Source of the DNA: Leptospira hartskeerlii
GTDB lineage: Bacteria > Spirochaetota > Leptospiria > Leptospirales > Leptospiraceae
Assembly: GCF_002811475.1 (NCBI RefSeq)
Contig: NZ_NPDL01000008.1
Location: forward strand, 124,001-188,000
Direction: 5' to 3'
Length of the DNA stretch: 64,000 nt
Of the stretch, positions 19,446-29,579 are shown in pieces (position 1 is the stretch's first letter; every line of letters starts with the position of its first letter). A program made the position numbers and the translations under genes. The notes under the pieces are model-generated. The model was not told the DNA's origin, did not search any database, and saw only the letters and a program-made list of their open reading frames with translations.

Positions 19446-19823
19446 CTATGCGAACATTTCCGCAGAGGTCAACCATACGCCTGCAAGTATTAAACCTATC
19501 CCTGTCCATTGGGTCCAGTTTAGTTCTTCTTTAAAAAATATCGCGGAAGCTACAAGCACGATGATAAATCCTGCAGATGTGAAGAGCGGATAAGCTAAAG
19601 ATAATTTTAATCCATTACCTAAAACCCATCTATAACCTAATAACGCGATCCCGAAAGAAGCAAGTCCAGCAAAGAACACCGGATGTAAAAATGCTTTGAT
19701 CAATCCTTCTATTCCGGAAGCCGTATTTGTTTTATCTCCTAAAGAACTTGCCTTGATTAAAATATTTGCTAAAGCATTGAAGAATAATGCGACTACGAAA
19801 ATGATTATCACCGTTAATTTCAT
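19446..19823 (-). CDS. Small EamA/SMR-type transporter
   Basis: A 125-residue protein with four membrane segments (about 4-22, 45-65, 75-95 and 103-122), the size and layout of small multidrug resistance or half-size DMT transporters. The third and fourth segments contain S-L-A-Y-P-L-F-T-S-A-G and T-G-I-G-L-I-L-A-G-V-W-L, which are family-like. The first segment has Asn rather than the Glu essential in EmrE, so a drug-proton antiport role is doubtful. Such half-size proteins act as dimers. Substrate unknown. Confidence 0.75.
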   Translation of the reverse strand: MKLTVIIIFVVALFFNALANILIKASSLGDKTNTASGIEGLIKAFLHPVFFAGLASFGIALLGYRWVLGNGLKLSLAYPLFTSAGFIIVLVASAIFFKEELNWTQWTGIGLILAGVWLTSAEMFA

Positions 19824-19967
19824 CTATCTCTCTCAAGAATTCGATTATTGTTTTCTTGTAATCTCCCGTTAGGAAGAGTGTATTATCCCTCTTTTGGGAT
19901 TCGGTCGAAACTCCGAATTCCTGTCCATCGAAAGCAAAGGGAAAGAAATAGCAAGGGCAAATCTTGA

Positions 19968-20795
19968 ATGGATAGAAAAACATTTAACTTCCGTGGGATC
20001 AAACTTTCTTATATAGATGCAGGTAATAAATCTTCGGATCCAATCTTGATCGCTCATGCTAATGGATTTTCTGCAGGTTGTTATTCTTACTTTATCAAAA
20101 AACTTTCTGAAACTCATAGGGTTCTTGCTTTAGATTTCTGCGGTCATGGCGGATCAGAACCGAACATGGAATGGAAAGATTGGTTTTTTTTCCGAGATCA
20201 AGTTTTAGCTCTGATTGAAACGGAAGATCTGAAAGATGTTGTGGGAGTTGGGCATTCTTTGGGAGGAGCAAGCATTCTTCTTTCTTCTTATAAAAGACCG
20301 GATCTGTTTCGTAAAATTTTTGCAATGGATCCTGTGATCTTAAATTTTGCTTATGCTCTTCTTGCCTTAGCTTTCGATAATCCATTAGCGAAAGGTGCTA
20401 TAAAAAGAAGAAGAGAATTTAAAGACCTAACTCTTGTCAAAAAAGCATTTAGAAAGACTCCTACATTTGTGAATTGGTCGGATGAGGTCTTCGAAGATTA
20501 TTTAAATTCATGTTTCAAAAAAGAAGGAGATAAATGGGCCTTATGTTGTCCTCCTGAATTAGAAGCTAAAATTTTTAACTCAGTCAGTTTCTTAAGTTTG
20601 TTACAATATAGAAGGATCAAGACGGAAACTCATATCACAATCCCCAGAAAATACGAAGTATGTTCTCCTTCTGCAGCAAAAAGGATCGTGAGCGGAAATC
20701 CGAACTCAAGCTTAGAGTTATGGGATGATATTTCCCATTTTTTTCCATTTGAACGTCCTGAAAAAACCCTGGAAAGAATCATTCAAAAATTATAA
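19968..20795 (+). CDS. Alpha/beta-hydrolase
   Basis: A 275-residue cytoplasmic hydrolase without a signal peptide. The nucleophile elbow is G-H-S-L-G-G near residue 97, the oxyanion region is A-H-A-N-G-F-S, and the catalytic histidine lies in I-S-H-F-F-P near 260. A block D-F-C-G-H-G-G-S follows strand 4. The substrate is unknown. It precedes an AraC-type regulator by 15 bases, so the two are probably co-transcribed. An operon of hydrolase plus AraC regulator suggests induction by a small hydrophobic compound, but that is inference. Confidence 0.85.
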   Translation: MDRKTFNFRGIKLSYIDAGNKSSDPILIAHANGFSAGCYSYFIKKLSETHRVLALDFCGHGGSEPNMEWKDWFFFRDQVLALIETEDLKDVVGVGHSLGGASILLSSYKRPDLFRKIFAMDPVILNFAYALLALAFDNPLAKGAIKRRREFKDLTLVKKAFRKTPTFVNWSDEVFEDYLNSCFKKEGDKWALCCPPELEAKIFNSVSFLSLLQYRRIKTETHITIPRKYEVCSPSAAKRIVSGNPNSSLELWDDISHFFPFERPEKTLERIIQKL

Positions 20796-20810
20796 TTCGG
20801 TATTCGGGAA

Positions 20811-21593
20811 ATGGAAGAATCTCAAATCGGAACATTATTCTATTTCGGAGCCAGGGTGTTCTTGGCCCAGAAAGGACTGACCACAGATCCCCACTCTCAC
20901 TATGCGGTTTCAATCCTGATATCTTTGACTTCTAAGTTCAAAGTGATCGAAGAGTCGGGCAATGTATTAGAATTCCAAGCAGTGGTTTTGGCTCCGAATA
21001 CATATCATACTCTTTCTGCAGAAAACTCCGATCTAATCGTTTTACAAATCGATCCGTATGGAATCGACTATGCTTCTGTTGCTGCCAGGTTCGGAAGAAA
21101 GGGAATCTCAGAGATCCCTTTCGAAAACTTAGAACCCGTTCTTTCCAGATGTAAAAACCTATTTCACGAAAAAGTAAATTGCCATACTGCTAAAGAACTT
21201 TTCGAAGATATCCTTGCTTGCGTTGGAACGGAAAAACCTTCCAGAGTTTCTCTAGATCCCAGGGTTTTATCTGCAACTCTTAGGATGAAATCGGCACTCC
21301 CCGGCTCCATCTCCGTTCCGGAACTTGCAAAAGAAGCAGGATTTTCTGAAACTAGATTTATGCATGTTTTCAAACTGCAAATGGGTTTACCGGTCAGACA
21401 ATACCAACTTTGGTTAAGACTTCACGAAGCAGCAAAATTATTGAAAGAAGGTGGAAATCTTACGGAAGCCTCTCATGCAGCAGGTTTCGCGGACCAAGCA
21501 CATTTAAGTCGGACTTTTAAAAGAATGTTTGGCGTGCAACCTTCTAAGTTTTTAGGTGCAAACACAAACGTCGCAGTTCATTTTTGTGTTTAA
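20811..21593 (+). CDS. AraC-family transcriptional regulator
   Basis: A 260-residue regulator with an N-terminal cupin-like sensing domain (about residues 10-100, with H-S-H-Y-A-V near 25) and a C-terminal double helix-turn-helix. The first recognition region contains E-L-A-K-E-A-G-F-S-E-T-R-F and the second A-S-H-A-A-G-F-A-D-Q-A-H-L-S-R-T-F-K, followed by the usual G-V-Q-P-S-K-F. The start ATG follows CGGGA. It lies 15 bases after the hydrolase gene. Confidence 0.92.
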   Translation: MEESQIGTLFYFGARVFLAQKGLTTDPHSHYAVSILISLTSKFKVIEESGNVLEFQAVVLAPNTYHTLSAENSDLIVLQIDPYGIDYASVAARFGRKGISEIPFENLEPVLSRCKNLFHEKVNCHTAKELFEDILACVGTEKPSRVSLDPRVLSATLRMKSALPGSISVPELAKEAGFSETRFMHVFKLQMGLPVRQYQLWLRLHEAAKLLKEGGNLTEASHAAGFADQAHLSRTFKRMFGVQPSKFLGANTNVAVHFCV

Positions 21594-21604
21594 TATTATA
21601 AGAA

Positions 21605-21628
21605 AGAAAAAGCCCGCGTACGGCAGGC
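21605..21628 (-). terminator. Rho-independent terminator of the Mpo1-like gene
   Basis: On the minus strand GCCTGC and GCGGGC pair (one G-T wobble) around the loop CGTAC and are followed by TTTTTCTTTC. It lies about 25 bases past the stop of the gene at 21653. The AraC gene converges from the other side and may share it, though no T-run follows on the plus strand. Confidence 0.7.
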
Positions 21629-21652
21629 GTTTGATGAAAGTAAAAGAGAATG

Positions 21653-22189
21653 TTAGTGAGCAGTGCTGAAGTTTTTGAGTTTGCCTTGTGCCGCTAATTC
21701 TTTACGAACCGCTTCTTGCACATCTTTTCTGTATCCTAATTCGAAGAACACGTCTGCGATTACGAAAATAGGAGCAGATACTATCGCTTGGAATAAATTA
21801 TCGAACAATGCAGGACGGCTTTTTTCAAAGATAAAATGTCCGTAAAACTGAGCTCCCCAACCTACTAACTGAGCGATCGCAAAGATGCTCCATGCAGCGG
21901 TCGAAGTCAATGACAGTGTAATGTATTGAGCCAGAAACATCAAAGACCCGAACACTACAGTAGTCGCAAGAGCGAAAATAAGATCCAAGGTGAAATAGTA
22001 AGCAAGCACGACGAGCCCGAATACGGTAGCCGCAGTCACTGTATAACCGAAAACATTAACTAACTCTAATCTATTAAGCACCAAAAATAGGGTGAAGGTG
22101 ATGGTAGGAACTCCTAACACGTGGATCCACACGTTTCTTTTTTCTTGGTGGTACGCAGAATAGAATGCCATTTCCTTAGCGAATTTCAT
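21653..22189 (-). CDS. Mpo1-like (DUF962) membrane protein
   Basis: A 178-residue protein of the YGL010w/Mpo1 family; the yeast member is an iron-dependent dioxygenase that removes one carbon from 2-hydroxy fatty acids. The N-terminal Y-H-Q-E-K-R-N-V-W-I-H-V-L-G-V-P, with its conserved histidines, and the second block G-W-G-A-Q-F-Y-G-H-F-I-F-E-K-S-R-P-A-L near residue 110 are both present. Four or five membrane segments lie between. A role in fatty acid alpha-oxidation would suit a fatty-acid-consuming leptospire but is inferred. Confidence 0.85.
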   Translation of the reverse strand: MKFAKEMAFYSAYHQEKRNVWIHVLGVPTITFTLFLVLNRLELVNVFGYTVTAATVFGLVVLAYYFTLDLIFALATTVVFGSLMFLAQYITLSLTSTAAWSIFAIAQLVGWGAQFYGHFIFEKSRPALFDNLFQAIVSAPIFVIADVFFELGYRKDVQEAVRKELAAQGKLKNFSTAH

Positions 22190-22345
22190 GGATAAAACTC
22201 CTCACAATTTCAGCTCCAGTATATACCCGAATTCCCGATTTCGGCTTGAACGAACCTGCCATTTTTAGAAAAAAAATCCGTTGCGTAATACCCGTTCGAA
22301 ATAAACCATTGAGTCGTTCGTTTAACCTTTTCGACTAGGAAACTT

Positions 22346-22525
22346 ATGCCTTACATTAATTTAAAAGTAGCCGGACCACTTACAAAAGAGCAAAAACAGC
22401 AAATAACTAAAGAATTTACGGAAACTCTTACAAAAGTTGCTGCAAGACCTCCTGAATCTACCTATATCGTGATCGACGAAGTCTCCAGAGAGAATTGGGC
22501 TGTAGGCGGAAAACTCCTAGAATAA
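22346..22525 (+). CDS. 4-oxalocrotonate tautomerase family protein
   Basis: A 59-codon gene beginning ATG-CCT, so the mature protein starts with the catalytic proline (M-P-Y-I-N-L-K-V-A-G). The spacing and the middle segment L-T-K-E-Q-K-Q-Q-I-T-K-E-F-T and the ending W-A-V-G-G-K-L fit the small tautomerase family, which forms hexamers and catalyses keto-enol isomerisation. AGGAAA lies a few bases upstream of the start. It overlaps nothing and precedes the YdcF-type gene by two bases, so it is probably co-transcribed with it. The substrate is unknown. Confidence 0.88.
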   Translation: MPYINLKVAGPLTKEQKQQITKEFTETLTKVAARPPESTYIVIDEVSRENWAVGGKLLE

Positions 22526-22527
22526 AA

Positions 22528-23352
22528 ATGGATACGATCTTTTTCGCGGCCTCCAAACTAGCGGGGGCCTTCTTATTTCCATTACCTGCATCCTTACTTC
22601 TGCTGGTATTTTTTGGCCTCAGACTTCCTAAATTCAAATATAAGGTCTGGATTTTAGTTCCAACACTCGTTATCTGGGTGGCTTCTACGGATAGCTTTTC
22701 TCAATGGCTGGTTAAGGGCCTGGAAGAAAAACATCCTCCAGTTCGTTTGGAAACTTTGGAAAACTCGGATGCGATTTTAGTTTTGGGTGGGGCAGTTGAT
22801 AACTTGGCCTTATACGACGGGCAGGTCCAGTTAACTTCTGCTGCGGAACGAATGACTGACGCTGTGCTATTATTCCAAAAAAGAAAAGCGCCTCGTATCG
22901 TTTTTACCGGAGGTTCCGGGAATTTATTCTTCCAAACTAAAAAAGAATCTGACTTTGCTCTCCAGTTCTTTCAATCATTAGGAGTTCCTACAAAGGCAGT
23001 TTTTCTGGAAAATGAAAGCAGGAACACTAAAGAGAACGCGGAAAAAACGGCAGAACTTTTTCGTAAAAACAAATGGAAGTCTGCGATATTAATCACTTCC
23101 GCTTTTCATATGGAAAGATCCTTGCTGGTATTTGCAAACACTGGAATTAAGATCCATCCTTGGCCAACGGACTATAGGTCCAGGGTCAAAATTCTGACTA
23201 TTGACGATTTTATACCTTCTTCCCAAAGTTTGGAGAATACGAGCATCGCCTGGAAAGAGAGAATAGGCCTATTCGTTTACGGGTTGAGAGAGAGTATTTC
23301 CACTTTTCTTCCCCTCCGTATCCGATATCCTTGGTCTAAGGACTGGAATTAA
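22528..23352 (+). CDS. YdcF/ElyC-type DUF218 membrane protein
   Basis: A 274-residue protein with two N-terminal membrane segments (about 5-27 and 38-55) and a DUF218 domain (about 80-250). The domain begins S-D-A-I-L-V-L-G-G-A-V, and later has G-G-S-G-N and the acidic-asparagine block N-E-S-R-N-T-K-E-N-A near 165. ElyC of Escherichia coli is needed for peptidoglycan assembly at low temperature, and the family may act on the undecaprenyl carrier; the biochemical activity is not settled. Start ATG at 22528 follows the tautomerase stop directly. Confidence 0.85.
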   Translation: MDTIFFAASKLAGAFLFPLPASLLLLVFFGLRLPKFKYKVWILVPTLVIWVASTDSFSQWLVKGLEEKHPPVRLETLENSDAILVLGGAVDNLALYDGQVQLTSAAERMTDAVLLFQKRKAPRIVFTGGSGNLFFQTKKESDFALQFFQSLGVPTKAVFLENESRNTKENAEKTAELFRKNKWKSAILITSAFHMERSLLVFANTGIKIHPWPTDYRSRVKILTIDDFIPSSQSLENTSIAWKERIGLFVYGLRESISTFLPLRIRYPWSKDWN

Positions 23353-23360
23353 ACATATAC

Positions 23361-23755
23361 ATGAACGTGAAATTTACTGTACTTGCGAGTATCATCGCAC
23401 TTTCCTTAGGAACAATCGCATTCTTCTCCTCTAAAGAAACTTCTTATACATTATTGGATGCTTCCGATTTAGCTGCGAATACCACGAAATACGAACCGGA
23501 CGATCTATTAAGAGTAAGAGGATTCGTAAAATTAGGTTCCTTGGTTCGAGAAGGAAAAACTGCCAAGTTTGTTCTCCAACTAAACGAAAAAGAAGTGCCA
23601 GTTTTTTTTACCGGAGCTACATTATTACCGGACGCATTTAAAGAAGGTACCAGAGCAAGAGTGGACGGAGTTTGGAAAAACGGAGTCCTCGTCGCCGATA
23701 AGGTAGAAGCAAAATGTGCCTCTAAATACGAAGCAGGTTATAAAGAAGAAGAACA

Positions 23756-23759
<4 letters not shown>
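23361..23759 (+). CDS. ccmE: Cytochrome c maturation protein CcmE, Cys-type heme chaperone
   Basis: CcmE carries heme covalently to CcmF during assembly of c-type cytochromes. The 132-residue protein has one N-terminal membrane anchor (about 5-23) and an OB-fold domain with V-R-G-F-V near 52 and P-V-F-F-T-G near 80. In classical CcmE the heme-binding residue is the His of H-x-x-x-Y. Here that site reads C119-A-S-K-Y123, the C-x-x-x-Y form known from archaea and some sulfate reducers. The gene overlaps ccmF by four bases. Confidence 0.92.
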
Positions 23760-25935
<2,176 letters not shown>

Positions 25936-25939
<4 letters not shown>

Positions 25940-26520
25940 AAGTTTTGATCTCTTCTAAAATATATAAGAAAATCCTAATTTCTCTTTTTGGATTTCTTAT
26001 TTGGGCAAGTGCAATCAATGCGGATTCTACTTTCACGAATCTAACCGACCAGGAACAGATCCGCACTTTCCACAACGTGACCGAGAGAATTCGATGTATT
26101 TGTATCCCTTCTATTGCGATCAAAAGTTGTTCTTTCAATAACTGTACTGTTTCCGCAAAACTCAAACTTTTCATAGAAAACAGGATCAGAGCAGGAGAAT
26201 CAGCGGATGTGATTGTGGACAAGATGATCCATGGCTTCGGTCAAGATGTGGTCTCAGATCCGATCATCGCAAAGTTTATCGAAACGGGTAACCAAGGAAT
26301 GGCCCAAGGCGTTATCATGGGCTTCGGTCCGGATATTCTGGCAAAACCTGATTCTTCTTGGATCGATCTAAGCATTGCCGCTGCTGCAGCGTTCGGAATA
26401 CTTTTGATCTATTTGTATCTCAAAAGAAGGACCGCTCCTAAAGCTGCTATCGCAACAGAATCGGAAAATCATTCTTCTTTCGATAAATACATCTCCGAAA
26501 TAGAGGAGAAACAGAAATAA
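25936..26520 (+). CDS. CcmH-like cytochrome c maturation protein with unusual cysteine pattern
   Basis: CcmH proteins reduce or hold the apocytochrome thiols. This 194-residue protein has a signal peptide or anchor (about 8-28), a small thiol domain, and a membrane helix near 145-163 followed by a charged tail. The usual R-C-x-x-C site is replaced by R53-C54-I-C56, with further cysteines at 65 and 70. The domain continues with the family-like segment E-N-R-I-R-A-G-E-S-A-D-V-I-V. Position directly after ccmF supports the call. The ATG overlaps the ccmF stop, and its own stop overlaps the next start. Confidence 0.78.
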
Positions 26521-26927
26521 TGGATTTTCTATTAATTTTCTTTTATATAGTTTTAGTCGCGATCGTCGCGGCGCCGTTCGTTTATGTGAGTATATTTGCA
26601 AAACATATCCCGTACGAAACTGATCCTAAAAGTTCCGAGTTATTTGATAGAAGGGACGTTCTTCTGGATAACTTGAAAGATCTGAAAATTGAATTCGATA
26701 CGGGGAAATTGACCGAGACAGAATTCAAATCCATCTCTTCCGGTTTGGTAAAAGAATTAGAAGAACAAGATAAAAGGATTAGCCTAGGAACTCCAAGCTC
26801 AACTTATAAAACTGAAACTTCCGCCAAACCTCAACTTGGCGGAAAGTTCTGTCATAACTGTGGATTTAAAATAGAGATTTTCGGAGCAAAGTTTTGTCCT
26901 GAATGCGGGACAAAACTACAGGTCTGA
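26520..26927 (+). CDS. CcmI-like membrane protein with C-terminal zinc ribbon
   Basis: A 135-residue protein with one N-terminal membrane segment (about 3-25), a short helical region that resembles the N-terminus of CcmI (R-R-D-V-L-L-D-N-L-K-D-L-K followed by F-D-T-G-K-L-T-E-T-E-F), a linker, and a zinc ribbon with two C-x-x-C pairs, C-H-N-C and C-P-E-C, near 110-130. CcmI normally carries TPR repeats instead of a zinc ribbon. The start overlaps the stop of the ccmH-like gene, so it belongs to the cytochrome maturation operon. Its exact role is unknown. Confidence 0.72.
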   Translation: MDFLLIFFYIVLVAIVAAPFVYVSIFAKHIPYETDPKSSELFDRRDVLLDNLKDLKIEFDTGKLTETEFKSISSGLVKELEEQDKRISLGTPSSTYKTETSAKPQLGGKFCHNCGFKIEIFGAKFCPECGTKLQV

Positions 26928-26935
26928 ACCGATTA

Positions 26936-27214
26936 TTAAGAATGTCTTTTTTTAAGTTCTTCTACTATGTCGGAAAGAGAAAGTCCTCTTTCCACAAGAA
27001 GAACTTGCAAATGAAAAAGTAAGTCCGCAGATTCGTGAGTGAGTTCTTTTTTGTCCGCGTTTTTTGCCGCGATAATCACTTCTCCAGCTTCTTCCCCAAC
27101 TTTTTTAAGGATTCGATCCACACCGCCTCGAAATAAGTCCGCAGTATAGGATTTTTCGGGAAGTTCTTCTTTTCTTTTTTTAAGGATTTGCTCTAACTGA
27201 AGCAGGAAGTCCAT
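26936..27214 (-). CDS. hisE: Phosphoribosyl-ATP pyrophosphatase
   Basis: HisE hydrolyses phosphoribosyl-ATP to phosphoribosyl-AMP, the second step of histidine synthesis. The 92-residue protein has the MazG-like helical fold with [15 protein letters not shown] near residue 37 and E-S-A-D-L-L-F-H-L near 60, which carry the magnesium-binding acids. The ATG at 27214 is chosen because GGTGG lies five bases upstream; an in-frame GTG at 27223 is an alternative. It stands alone, away from other his genes, and converges with the ccm operon. Confidence 0.95.
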   Translation of the reverse strand: MDFLLQLEQILKKRKEELPEKSYTADLFRGGVDRILKKVGEEAGEVIIAAKNADKKELTHESADLLFHLQVLLVERGLSLSDIVEELKKRHS

Positions 27215-27325
27215 CGTTACCACCGGAGATACTTCGAATATCCGGACCTATTCTTGACGGTAAACAAAAAATTCCGTATTTCTGCGTTTCCTTAAAAACG
27301 AAACGGAGAAAAAAAGGTCGAAGAG

Positions 27326-28156
27326 ATGAGACCAATGCTCCCTTTTTCAAAAATTCGATCCATCCTAATCTTGATCTGCCTCACACTCGCGTCCGAAATG
27401 AGCGCCGAGGTTTGGGAGACTTCTGTTGAGACAGCTTTTAATAAAGCGAAGAAGGAAGGCAGACCCATCTTTATAGACGTGTATGCAGATTGGTGCGGGT
27501 ACTGCAAGACCCTTAAGAAGGAAATCTATCCTAAAAAAGAAGTGAAACAAGAATTGTCCAAGTTCGTACTTCTTTCTTTGGATGGGGACAGATTTCCCAA
27601 CTTAAAGAAAAAATACGATGTAACAGGGTATCCTACTCTTCTCTTTTTAGATAAGAACGGAAGTCTCACGGAAAAGATCGCAGGAATGCCGGATCATAAA
27701 ATGGTGATCAAAACCTTAAGGTCGGCCTATTCCAAAAGAGACAAAGAAGTTAGTCTGCTTGCCGACCTGGAAAAAGATCCGGAAAACAATCTTCTTCTTT
27801 TAAAAGTAGGAGAATATTACTTCGAAGCAAAAGAATACAAAAAAGCTGCGGACTACTTTTACAGATCATTTGCATCGGAAGATCCAAGAATGCCGGAAAA
27901 TAAACATAAGGCATTATTCAATTTAGGACTTAGTTTTTCAGAATTAAAAAACTGGGAGAAAACGATCAAAACGTTTTCTTTATATTTGGACAAATTTCCA
28001 ACCGGACATTCCAAAGCGGCACTGTATTACAGAGGGGGAGCTTATTCTTCTCTCGGCAAAAAAGCAGAAGCAAAAGAAGATCTGAAAAAAGCCCTGGAAC
28101 TCAGCTCTGATCCCGAGGAAAAGAAAGAGATCCAGGACTTATTAAATCGGCTATAG
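27326..28156 (+). CDS. Exported thioredoxin-fold protein with TPR repeats
   Basis: A 276-residue periplasmic protein with a signal peptide ending near M-S-A-E. The thioredoxin domain (about 30-140) has the active site W-C-G-Y-C in Y-A-D-W-C-G-Y-C-K-T-L, and the cis-proline in T-G-Y-P-T-L. The C-terminal half (about 150-275) has about three TPR units, for example N-L-G-L-S-F-S-E-L-K-N-W-E-K-T. It may reduce disulfides for cytochrome maturation, since it lies near the ccm operon, but it is separated by hisE on the other strand. The stop codon lies within a dispersed repeat. Confidence 0.85.
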   Translation: MRPMLPFSKIRSILILICLTLASEMSAEVWETSVETAFNKAKKEGRPIFIDVYADWCGYCKTLKKEIYPKKEVKQELSKFVLLSLDGDRFPNLKKKYDVTGYPTLLFLDKNGSLTEKIAGMPDHKMVIKTLRSAYSKRDKEVSLLADLEKDPENNLLLLKVGEYYFEAKEYKKAADYFYRSFASEDPRMPENKHKALFNLGLSFSELKNWEKTIKTFSLYLDKFPTGHSKAALYYRGGAYSSLGKKAEAKEDLKKALELSSDPEEKKEIQDLLNRL

Positions 28157-28175
28157 TCGCTTCGCTCCTGAAGCC
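28153..28175 (+). repeat. Dispersed 23-base hairpin repeat, copy 2
   Basis: Reverse complement of 19329-19351 without a mismatch. It begins one base before the TAG stop of the thioredoxin-TPR gene and includes the hairpin GCTTC/GAAGC. Both copies follow the 3' end of a gene in the same relative orientation, so a role at transcript ends is possible. Confidence 0.6.
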
Positions 28176-28226
28176 AGGCAAATCTTCCGTAATTTATGAA
28201 TAAATCCGAAAAAGGCCTGACTATGA

Positions 28227-29537
28227 CTAAACCGATTGTTTACCTATAGAGAAGTATTTGAATCCTTCTTTTTTCATATGATCCGGGCGATATTGGTTTC
28301 TACCGTCAAAGATGACGTGGCCTTTCATTAATTTTTTAATTCTGGAAAAATCAGGTTCTCTGAATTCTCTCCATTCGGTAAGAAGAAGAAGTGCATCTGC
28401 ACCTTCCAACGCATCATACGCATCTTTAGCATATTCTATCTTGTCTTTGAAATAATATTCGGAAGTTTCTTTAGAGACTGGATCGAATGCCTTGATCTTA
28501 GCGCCTTCTTCATGCAATTTTAATAATAAAGGAATTGAAGGAGCCTCTCTCATATCGTCTGTGCCCGGCTTGAATGCGAGTCCCCAAACTGCTAGAGTCT
28601 TTCCTTTGATCTGACCTTTCCCGAAAAAGTCCTCTATCTTTGTATATAAACGGACCTTTTGATCTTCGTTCACTCTTTCTACTTCTCTAATAATACGAAG
28701 AGAAGAAGAAAAATTTTCAGAAGTGCGGATCAATGCGCGAACGTCTTTCGGAAAACAAGAACCACCGTAACCGATACCAGCATACAAGAATTGGCGACCG
28801 ATCCTGGAATCGGTTCCCATTCCTTTTCTTACATCTTCGTAATCTGCACCTACGGTTTCACATAAGTTTGCGATCTCATTTGCGAATGAGATCTTGGTAG
28901 CTAAGAATGCGTTACATGCATATTTAGTCAGCTCCGCAGAAACAGTCCCCATTTTGATGATAGGATTTCCGTTCAATACGAATGGAGCGTAAAGTTGAGC
29001 AACTAGATTTCCAGCTCTTTCGCTGTCTGCGCCGATCACAACTCTTTCAGGTTTCATGAAGTCGTCGATCGCAGCACCTTCTTTCAAGAACTCCGGATTG
29101 GAAACAACGTCAAATTCGTGTTTGGTGTTTTTGGAAACAATTTCTTTTACTTTGGCAGCGGTTCCAACTGGAACGGTGGATTTATCTACGATTACCTTAT
29201 AACCGTTGATTGATTTTCCGATCTGTTCTGCCACTGCAAACACAGCGCTTAAATCAGCAGATCCATCTTCGGATGTTGGAGTTCCTACAGCGATAAAAAT
29301 GATTTCTGAGCCTTCTACACCTTCTTGGATAGAAGTACTGAAACCCAGTCGATTTTCCTTATGGTTGTTCAAAACCAACTCGGACAGACCAGGTTCATAA
29401 ATAGGTATGATTCCTTTTTTCAAGTCCTCTATTTTTTTAGAGTCCTTATCCACGCAGATCACATGATTTCCATATTCCGCGAAGCAAGCTCCGGCCACAA
29501 GGCCCACATAGCCGCTTCCAATTACGCAAACTTTCAT
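28227..29537 (-). CDS. ugd: UDP-glucose 6-dehydrogenase
   Basis: Oxidises UDP-glucose to UDP-glucuronate with two NAD, supplying uronic acids for surface polysaccharide. The 436-residue length is typical. The NAD-binding G-S-G-Y-V-G-L-V-A-G-A-C-F-A-E is at residues 7-21, and the catalytic cysteine lies in G-Y-G-G-S-C-F-P-K-D near 260. The C-terminal UDP-binding domain contains W-G-L-A-F-K-P-G-T-D-D-M-R. It lies 42 bases after the Wzt-type gene on the same strand, consistent with one polysaccharide operon. Confidence 0.96.
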   Translation of the reverse strand: MKVCVIGSGYVGLVAGACFAEYGNHVICVDKDSKKIEDLKKGIIPIYEPGLSELVLNNHKENRLGFSTSIQEGVEGSEIIFIAVGTPTSEDGSADLSAVFAVAEQIGKSINGYKVIVDKSTVPVGTAAKVKEIVSKNTKHEFDVVSNPEFLKEGAAIDDFMKPERVVIGADSERAGNLVAQLYAPFVLNGNPIIKMGTVSAELTKYACNAFLATKISFANEIANLCETVGADYEDVRKGMGTDSRIGRQFLYAGIGYGGSCFPKDVRALIRTSENFSSSLRIIREVERVNEDQKVRLYTKIEDFFGKGQIKGKTLAVWGLAFKPGTDDMREAPSIPLLLKLHEEGAKIKAFDPVSKETSEYYFKDKIEYAKDAYDALEGADALLLLTEWREFREPDFSRIKKLMKGHVIFDGRNQYRPDHMKKEGFKYFSIGKQSV

Positions 29538-29579
29538 ACGAAAACCAGAATCCTTTCAAAGAGGAGGCTGGGAAGGAAT

